Assembly: GCF_019795295.1 (NCBI RefSeq)
Contig: NZ_JAIMCG010000017.1
Location: 1 to 64,000 of the forward strand
From: Cupriavidus sp. AU9028
GTDB lineage: Bacteria; Pseudomonadota; Gammaproteobacteria; Burkholderiales; Burkholderiaceae
DNA: 64,000 nucleotides
Direction: 5' to 3'
In this document: positions 59,031 to 64,000 of the stretch, piece by piece
Numbering within the stretch: the first letter of the stretch is position 1
How the letters are laid out: every line of letters starts with the position of its first letter
The notes under the pieces: model-generated
What the model was told of the DNA's origin: nothing
Seen by the model: the letters and a program-made list of their open reading frames with translations, nothing else
Databases searched by the model: none
Translations under genes and position numbers: made by a program

Positions 59031-59930
59031 ATGAAGCTGGAAACCTTTCATACCCTTGAAGCCGTGCTGCAGACCGGCACTTTTGCCGCCGCCGCGGGCC
59101 AGATGAACCTCACGCCCAGCGCGGTAAGCATGCAGATGAAGCAGCTGGAGCAGTATCTGGGCAAGCCGCTGTTCGACCGTTCCGGCCTGCAGGCGCGGCC
59201 CAACCGGCTGGCGCACGAGGTGTCGGACGCCATGCGGCAGGCGCTGCTGAACCTGGAAGCACTGCGCGCCAGCAGTGGCCTGGCGGTGGAGGGCGTGGTG
59301 CGCGTCGGTGTCATCGAGTCCCTGCAACCGGTGGTGCTGCCGGGGCTGCTGCGCCATCTGCGCGAGCGTCATCCGCGCCTGGAGCTGCGCCTGGTGCGGG
59401 GACGCAGCAGCACGCTGACCGCGGCGGTGAAGGCCGGCGAGATCGACGCCGCGCTGGTGGCGCAGCCGGTCGATGGCGGCTCGGTGCGGCTGCGCTGGAC
59501 CCCGATGCTGCGGCGGGAGCTGGTGCTGATCGCACCGCCGGGCGCCACCGAGGGCAATGCCGGCTCGCTGTTCCGGCTGTACGACTGGATTCGCTACGAC
59601 CGCCATACGGTGACAGGGGCGATGGCCGTGCAGTACGTCAACAGCCATATCCCCGAGATCCGCGGCACGCTGGAGTTCGACAGCGCCCCGGCCATCGTGG
59701 CGATGGTGCACGCCGGGCTGGGGGTGTCGATCGTGCAGACGCCGGACCCGGTAACCCTGCAGAGCTACCCGGTGCGCATCGTACGGCTTGGGCGTGCGGC
59801 GCCGGTGCTGACGCTATCGATGGTCACGCGCAAGACCGACGACGACAATCGCTCGGTGGAAGCGGTGCGCGATGCCATGCGCATGACGCTCGGGACCTTC
59901 CAGCGGCAATCGGTGGCCGCGGCGCATTGA
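59031..59930 (+). CDS. LysR-family transcriptional regulator
   Basis: A 299-residue LTTR. The N-terminal helix-turn-helix is FHTLEAVLQTGTFAAAAGQM and NLTPSAVSMQMKQLEQYLG; a periplasmic-binding-protein-like effector domain follows from about residue 90. It most likely controls the divergent dioxygenase/lyase/Bug/amidohydrolase operon in response to a pathway intermediate. The ATG at 59031 (an in-frame TTG precedes it) has no strong Shine-Dalgarno. Confidence 0.95.
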   Translation: MKLETFHTLEAVLQTGTFAAAAGQMNLTPSAVSMQMKQLEQYLGKPLFDRSGLQARPNRLAHEVSDAMRQALLNLEALRASSGLAVEGVVRVGVIESLQPVVLPGLLRHLRERHPRLELRLVRGRSSTLTAAVKAGEIDAALVAQPVDGGSVRLRWTPMLRRELVLIAPPGATEGNAGSLFRLYDWIRYDRHTVTGAMAVQYVNSHIPEIRGTLEFDSAPAIVAMVHAGLGVSIVQTPDPVTLQSYPVRIVRLGRAAPVLTLSMVTRKTDDDNRSVEAVRDAMRMTLGTFQRQSVAAAH

Positions 59931-60025
59931 GGTCGCAGGGCCGCGGAAGGGACGTGCAGCGACAGCTTCCGGAATTTGCCGACAATCGGGCGGCGTTGCA
60001 GATTGAATGATGACGGGTTTGAACT

Positions 60026-60041
60026 GTTCGAATTGCCGAAC
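60026..60041. promoter_or_regulatory. Inverted repeat GTTCG-N6-CGAAC upstream of the F-box-like gene
   Basis: A 5-bp inverted repeat with a 6-bp spacer, 5 nt before the ATG at 60047. It occupies the place of a ribosome-binding site, and no Shine-Dalgarno is seen. It could be an operator. Confidence 0.4.
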
Positions 60042-60046
60042 TGAAC

Positions 60047-61954
60047 ATGCCCGATCGCCTCTTCTCTCCGCTGTCCTGCTTCTCCCCGCGCAAGGTAGTT
60101 CCGGAATTGCCCCTGCATGAGGGGACCATCCCATGGAAAGGGTACCGGGTGACCCTCGTCGCGACGCCGAGTGGCGATGTCGAGGCGGTGCAGTCGGGGC
60201 GCCCCCCGTCGCTGACGTTATGGCAGCGCTTCCTTTATCTGCTGCGATCGCTGTTCGGGCGGCCCGGTGGAAGCCGGTGGCGGTTGTCGGAGCGAGAGTG
60301 CGGCGAGGCACACGCGCTTCTCGCCGTCCTGCGGCGCCGCAGGGGCCTGCCCGCCCCTGCGGTGAGCGCGTCGCCGAAGCCGAGGCCCGGCAGTCCTGTG
60401 TCGTGCAGTGGGCGATTCCCGGGCAGGATGCCCGGCCTGCAACTTGTCCAGTTGCCCGTGGAATGTCTTTGGAGGGTGGTGCGACGCCTGGGGCTTCACG
60501 ATCTCCTGCGCATTTCGCGAGCGAGCCGGCAGATGCACGGCATCTTCCGTCGCTACTCCGCATTGCTGCTTCTGCCGGCCCTGTACTGGGAACGCGGCAC
60601 GCTGGTGAAAGACGAGGCGCACTTCCGCGCCTTGCTCAAGACGGTCAGCGACGCTCCCATCCGAGACGCCGAAAAGGTGGTGGCGCTGCACGCGATGGCG
60701 GTGAGCCTGGCGCGGTTCCCCTGCAACTCCGCACCGGCACTGGAGCTGCTCGACGTGCTCGTGCGCCTGTCGCCGAGGGCACTGATGAAGACGCGCCTGG
60801 CGGTACCACGGGCGTGGAGTATCGCCGCGGCAATCGCGTTCGCGCTATACCGGCAAGGCGGCGTTGACTTCCTGCATGATGCAGTGCTGGAGAGGCTTGG
60901 CCGGCTTTCGGTGGAGGTGCGAAGCCAGGTTGCGCTCGGTTATGCCGAGCAGTTGCACGTCATCTGCATGCAGACCGGAGACCGTGAGACGCGTGTTGGC
61001 ATGGCGCCCATCGCTGGGCTCGTGCCGGCCAGGATTGCGCAGATGCTGGCAGCAATCGAGCGATCCTCCGAACCCGTGTCGCTGGCGGAGCGGGTTGCGC
61101 TGCTGCGGCAGGCCATCGATTCCAGGTGGGAAGCGCGCATCATCACCTGGCTGCTGGAGGTCTGGGTGCACCATATCGACGACGACGAGCCCCTCGAGCA
61201 CGCGCGGGCCATCTGGCAAGCCATCGCGCATTGGTTCCGCGTGGATCCGCCCACCAGCCCGCTGCTGCAGCCCTGGGCTGCGCGGCTCGAGCTGGCGATC
61301 GCTGTCTGCCTGCGATTGACACTGACCGGCGAGCCGGGACAGGAAGCGCTGCTCGTCGAACCATCGTCCCTGCCGTCGCCAGAGGCGGCTGCGGCATTGC
61401 AGTTCGCACACGTCGTGGTGGCGACCCGGGTCGCCGTAAGCGAAGACGGGCCGCTGCTCCGACATGCCGAGGCGATGGTGCAGGACTTGCCGCCGGCGCT
61501 GCGGGAAGCCGGGCGTTGTCTGCAAATTGTCCTGGCAGCGCGGGACGCAGCGACGATACGCGTCGCGATCCGGTCCTGTCAGCGACTGCAGTCCAGGGAG
61601 CGTTATCCCGTGCTGCAATGCATCTTGGCATCGGTGTGGAACCTGCCGGAGGACGAGCGCGTGCCTGCTGCCGCTGCGGTATTGCACGCCTTCCTTGCCT
61701 TGCCGCCAGCCGAGCGGCCCTGTCGCTACGACGCCCCGGCCCTGCTGGAAGTGATGAAGTCCTTTCTGCGAGCCGTGCCCGCCTGGTGGTGGACCCCGTG
61801 CAATGGGGAGATAGCCGACTTCCTTCTGGCGACCGCCCGGTCCCTGGTGGAAGCCGAGCGGCGCGTCATGCTCGCTGTCATCGAGGAAAGCCTCTACATC
61901 GTGCCGGAGGAAGCGAGGCACGACCTGCGGCAACGCCTGCTCGTCATGCGGTAG
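60047..61954 (+). CDS. Large protein with an F-box-like motif
   Basis: A 635-residue protein with no known overall family. Residues 133-170 read LVQLPVECLWRVVRRLGL HDLLRISRASRQMHGIFRR (split here), matching the F-box pattern of LPxE, spaced hydrophobics and a DLLRISRAS/RxM centre. The N-terminal 130 residues are Pro/Arg-rich; the C-terminal 450 are helical and Ala/Leu-rich, like an all-alpha repeat domain. There is no signal peptide and no hrpII box. F-box proteins are eukaryotic ubiquitin-ligase adaptors; bacterial ones are usually secreted effectors. The function here is inference. The stop overlaps ydiJ by 11 bp, convergently. Confidence 0.7.
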   Translation: MPDRLFSPLSCFSPRKVVPELPLHEGTIPWKGYRVTLVATPSGDVEAVQSGRPPSLTLWQRFLYLLRSLFGRPGGSRWRLSERECGEAHALLAVLRRRRGLPAPAVSASPKPRPGSPVSCSGRFPGRMPGLQLVQLPVECLWRVVRRLGLHDLLRISRASRQMHGIFRRYSALLLLPALYWERGTLVKDEAHFRALLKTVSDAPIRDAEKVVALHAMAVSLARFPCNSAPALELLDVLVRLSPRALMKTRLAVPRAWSIAAAIAFALYRQGGVDFLHDAVLERLGRLSVEVRSQVALGYAEQLHVICMQTGDRETRVGMAPIAGLVPARIAQMLAAIERSSEPVSLAERVALLRQAIDSRWEARIITWLLEVWVHHIDDDEPLEHARAIWQAIAHWFRVDPPTSPLLQPWAARLELAIAVCLRLTLTGEPGQEALLVEPSSLPSPEAAAALQFAHVVVATRVAVSEDGPLLRHAEAMVQDLPPALREAGRCLQIVLAARDAATIRVAIRSCQRLQSRERYPVLQCILASVWNLPEDERVPAAAAVLHAFLALPPAERPCRYDAPALLEVMKSFLRAVPAWWWTPCNGEIADFLLATARSLVEAERRVMLAVIEESLYIVPEEARHDLRQRLLVMR

Positions 61955-64000
61955 AGCCCTCGTGCTGGTTCCGCTCACGGGGAGCCGCATCCTTCGTTTC
62001 CGTCCCGAGGTGCGCAAGCAGGACCTCGATTGGATGCCGCAATCTCTTGTCCGAGAATCGCTTCACCTGGCTGCGGCACGAATAGCCGGTCGCCAGCCAT
62101 TCGCCACCTTCGTCATCGGCTTGCTGCATCAGCGGCTCCCAGCTTTGGCCATAGATCACGCGGGAGGTTGCCACATTGCGCGCTTCGTGCCCGTAGGTGC
62201 CGGACATGCCGCAGCAGCCGGTCGCCTGTGGGAGCAGCCGAAGCCCGGCGCGGGCGAACAGCGCCGGCCATAGCGCGGCGGTGGCGGGGGAGGTCGTCTT
62301 CTCGGTGCAATGGGAGAGCAGCCGATAGGTGGGGAGCGCGGGATCGGCCTTCGCTTGCGCGTGCGGCCAGGCCTGCATCAGCCATTCCTGCGGCAGCAAT
62401 ACCGGCGGGCAATCGGTCGCGCCATCGGTCTTCGCGTATTCCTGCCGGTACACCAGCGTCATGGCAGGGTCCAGGCCCACCATCGGAATGCCGCTCGCGG
62501 CGAGCGCCTTCAGCATGGCCGCGTTGCGACGCGCGGCACGGGCAAAGGGCTGCAGGAAGCCCTGCACCTGCAGCGGCTTGCCGTTGGGCCGGAAGGGCGC
62601 CAGCCACACGGTATAGCCCAGCCGCACCGCCAGCTCCACCAGGGCTGCGAACACCGGTGTGTCGAACCAGCGGGTGAAGGCATCCTGTACCAGCACCACG
62701 CTGCGGGATCGCTGCGCGTCGGATAGCGCGGCCAGGCCTTCCGGGCTGGCGTCGCGCACGTCCAGCCGGCGGCGCAGCGCACCGAGATCGAAGCGGCTGA
62801 GCAAGGGACTGTCGACCATGCCGGCGTGGCGTTGCAGCGCGCGGCGCACCAGCGGGGAGGACATCGCCGCGTTGTAGGCGCGCGGCATGCGCGCGAGCCA
62901 GGGCAGGGTGGTTTCCAGCGAGCCAATCAGGTAGTCCTTCAACGGCCGCGCATAGCGGCTGTGATATCGCTCGAGGAACCGCGCGCGAAACTCCGGCACG
63001 CTGACCTTGACAGGGCATTGCCCCGCGCAGCTCTTGCAGGACAGGCAGCCCGCCATGGCTTCGTAGACTTCATGGGAAAAGTCCTCCCGGTCGCGGCGCG
63101 TATTGCGCCAGCGCGTCGGCAGGCTGCGCAGCGCGGCCACTGCGCCGGTCTGGACCGGCCGCAGCACGTCCACGCCGGCCGCCTGCTGCAGGCGCAGCCA
63201 TTCGCGCATCAGGGAGGCGCGCCCCTTGGGAGAGTGGCGGCGCTCGCGCGTGCCCTTCCACGACGGACACATCGCATCATCAGGATCGAAGTTGTAGCAG
63301 GCGCCATTGCCGTTGCAGTGCATCGCGGTGCCGTAGCTTTGCCAGACGCGCTCGTCGATGGTCCGGTCCGCATCCCCTCGCATCGGCACTTCGTCGATCC
63401 TCAGCAACGGGGCCTGGGGCACGGTGGCGGGCGTGGCGATCTTGCCGGGGTTGAGCTGGTTGTAGGGATCGAACGCCGCCTTCAGTTCCTGCAGGGCGGG
63501 ATAGAGCGGGCCGAAGAACTTCGGTGCGTACTCGCTGCGAACGCCCTTGCCGTGCTCGCCCCACAGCAGGCCACCGTAGCGCTGCGTCAGTTCGGCCACG
63601 CCATCGGAGATGGTGCGGATCATCGCCGCCTGGGCCGGGTCCTTCATGTCCAGCGCGGGCCGGACGTGCAGCACGCCAGCGTCGACGTGGCCGAACATGC
63701 CATAGCGAAGGCCGTGGCTGTCCAGCAGCGCGCGGAACTCGGCGATGTAGTCGGCCAGGTTCTCCGGCGGCACCGCGGTGTCCTCGACGAACGGTTGCGG
63801 GCGCGCTTCGCCCTGCACGTTGCCCAGCAGGCCGACGGCGCGCTTGCGCATCGCGTAGACCTGTTCCACCGCCTTCTGGCCGCGCGCGATGGTATGGCCC
63901 AGGCGCATCACGCTGTTGTCCTGCTGCAGATGGGCGACGAAGGCGGCGACGCGCGCATCGAGTTCGTCGGCGTCGTCGCCGCTGAACTCGATCAGGTTGA
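61944..64000 (-). CDS. ydiJ: FAD-linked and Fe-S oxidoreductase, YdiJ-like (partial; 5' end beyond window)
   Basis: The C-terminal 685 or so residues of a large fused dehydrogenase of about 1,000 residues. The FAD-linked oxidase C-terminal part shows GMFGHVDAGVLHVRPALD and YGGLLWGEHGKGVRSEY. A cysteine-rich 4Fe-4S part follows with CLSCKSCAGQCPVKVSVPEF, and CCG-type motifs (TGCCGMSGTYGHE) are near the end. E. coli YdiJ is a D-2-hydroxyglutarate dehydrogenase. The frame is open to the window edge (EFSGDDADELDARVAAFVAH before MRLGHTIARG), so the N-terminal FAD domain is outside. The stop is at 61944-61946. Confidence 0.92.
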   Translation of the reverse strand, partial: NLIEFSGDDADELDARVAAFVAHLQQDNSVMRLGHTIARGQKAVEQVYAMRKRAVGLLGNVQGEARPQPFVEDTAVPPENLADYIAEFRALLDSHGLRYGMFGHVDAGVLHVRPALDMKDPAQAAMIRTISDGVAELTQRYGGLLWGEHGKGVRSEYAPKFFGPLYPALQELKAAFDPYNQLNPGKIATPATVPQAPLLRIDEVPMRGDADRTIDERVWQSYGTAMHCNGNGACYNFDPDDAMCPSWKGTRERRHSPKGRASLMREWLRLQQAAGVDVLRPVQTGAVAALRSLPTRWRNTRRDREDFSHEVYEAMAGCLSCKSCAGQCPVKVSVPEFRARFLERYHSRYARPLKDYLIGSLETTLPWLARMPRAYNAAMSSPLVRRALQRHAGMVDSPLLSRFDLGALRRRLDVRDASPEGLAALSDAQRSRSVVLVQDAFTRWFDTPVFAALVELAVRLGYTVWLAPFRPNGKPLQVQGFLQPFARAARRNAAMLKALAASGIPMVGLDPAMTLVYRQEYAKTDGATDCPPVLLPQEWLMQAWPHAQAKADPALPTYRLLSHCTEKTTSPATAALWPALFARAGLRLLPQATGCCGMSGTYGHEARNVATSRVIYGQSWEPLMQQADDEGGEWLATGYSCRSQVKRFSDKRLRHPIEVLLAHLGTETKDAAPRERNQHEGSTA

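Noticed and set aside
59931-60046. hrpII box in front of the F-box-like gene
   Set aside because: Only one TTCG is present in the right area; the second at N16 spacing is missing.

Overview
The window is high-GC (clearly above 60%) chromosomal DNA of a betaproteobacterium. Gene content and order (recJ beside an rpfE-like gene; lolC-lolD; pyrG-kdsA-eno-ftsB; PHP/yciO/site-2 protease/trpS; dapA-bamC; accA-tilS-lysC; orphan Bug-type solute-binding proteins) point to Burkholderiaceae, most likely Cupriavidus or Ralstonia. This placement is inference from gene content and familiar synteny, not from a search. I see no rRNA, integrase, insertion sequence, prophage or CRISPR array. There is one tRNA (Ser, GCU).

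Layout. 1-303: an array of short hairpin repeats. 304-9712: recJ and an rpfE-like gene on the minus strand, then lolC-lolD-tatD-comEC and gntK on the plus strand. 9843-14195: a four-gene set of circularly permuted ATP-grasp, alpha-E protein, transglutaminase and the proteasome-like peptidase Anbu. 14564-19286: pyrG-kdsA-(DUF1330)-eno-ftsB. 19471-27156: an aromatic-tailed lipoprotein, hslO, a gamma-class carbonic anhydrase-like protein, a DUF455 ferritin-like protein, a divergent acyl-CoA synthetase / alpha-beta hydrolase pair around a TetR-type palindrome, a wrecked VapBC-type toxin-antitoxin locus and a ferredoxin-NADP reductase. 27336-34871: a same-strand housekeeping run from a PHP phosphoesterase to a metallo-hydrolase. 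34958-46745: an Ala-rich small lipoprotein, a ribosomal-oxygenase-like protein divergent from slyD, mutS with a translationally overlapping degenerate phosphoesterase, suhB, trmJ, cysE, lpxH, two cyclophilins and a TPR protein. 47017-53556: cysS, an AlkA-type glycosylase with a histone-H1-like tail, accA, tilS, lysC and tRNA-Ser. 53785-59930: a catabolic cluster (two Bug binding proteins, a LigI-like amidohydrolase, an isocitrate-lyase-superfamily lyase, a TauD-type dioxygenase) divergent from a LysR regulator. 60047-64000: a large protein with an F-box-like motif, and the 3' part of a ydiJ-type FAD/Fe-S dehydrogenase that runs off the window.

Two repeat families are scattered between genes. 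One is a paired-hairpin CCCTCTCCC/GGGAGAGGG element of about 115-165 bp at five places, always at gene ends. The other is a GTTCCCGC/GCGGGAAC (or GTCCCCGC) hairpin at 1-293 and 56719-56810.

The most interesting items are the Anbu/ATP-grasp/alpha-E/transglutaminase set, which is a known but functionally unresolved association, and the F-box-like protein at 60047-61954, whose motif is eukaryotic in character and would suggest an effector acting on a eukaryotic host or predator. Start codons were chosen by eye from Shine-Dalgarno spacing; uncertain ones are flagged.
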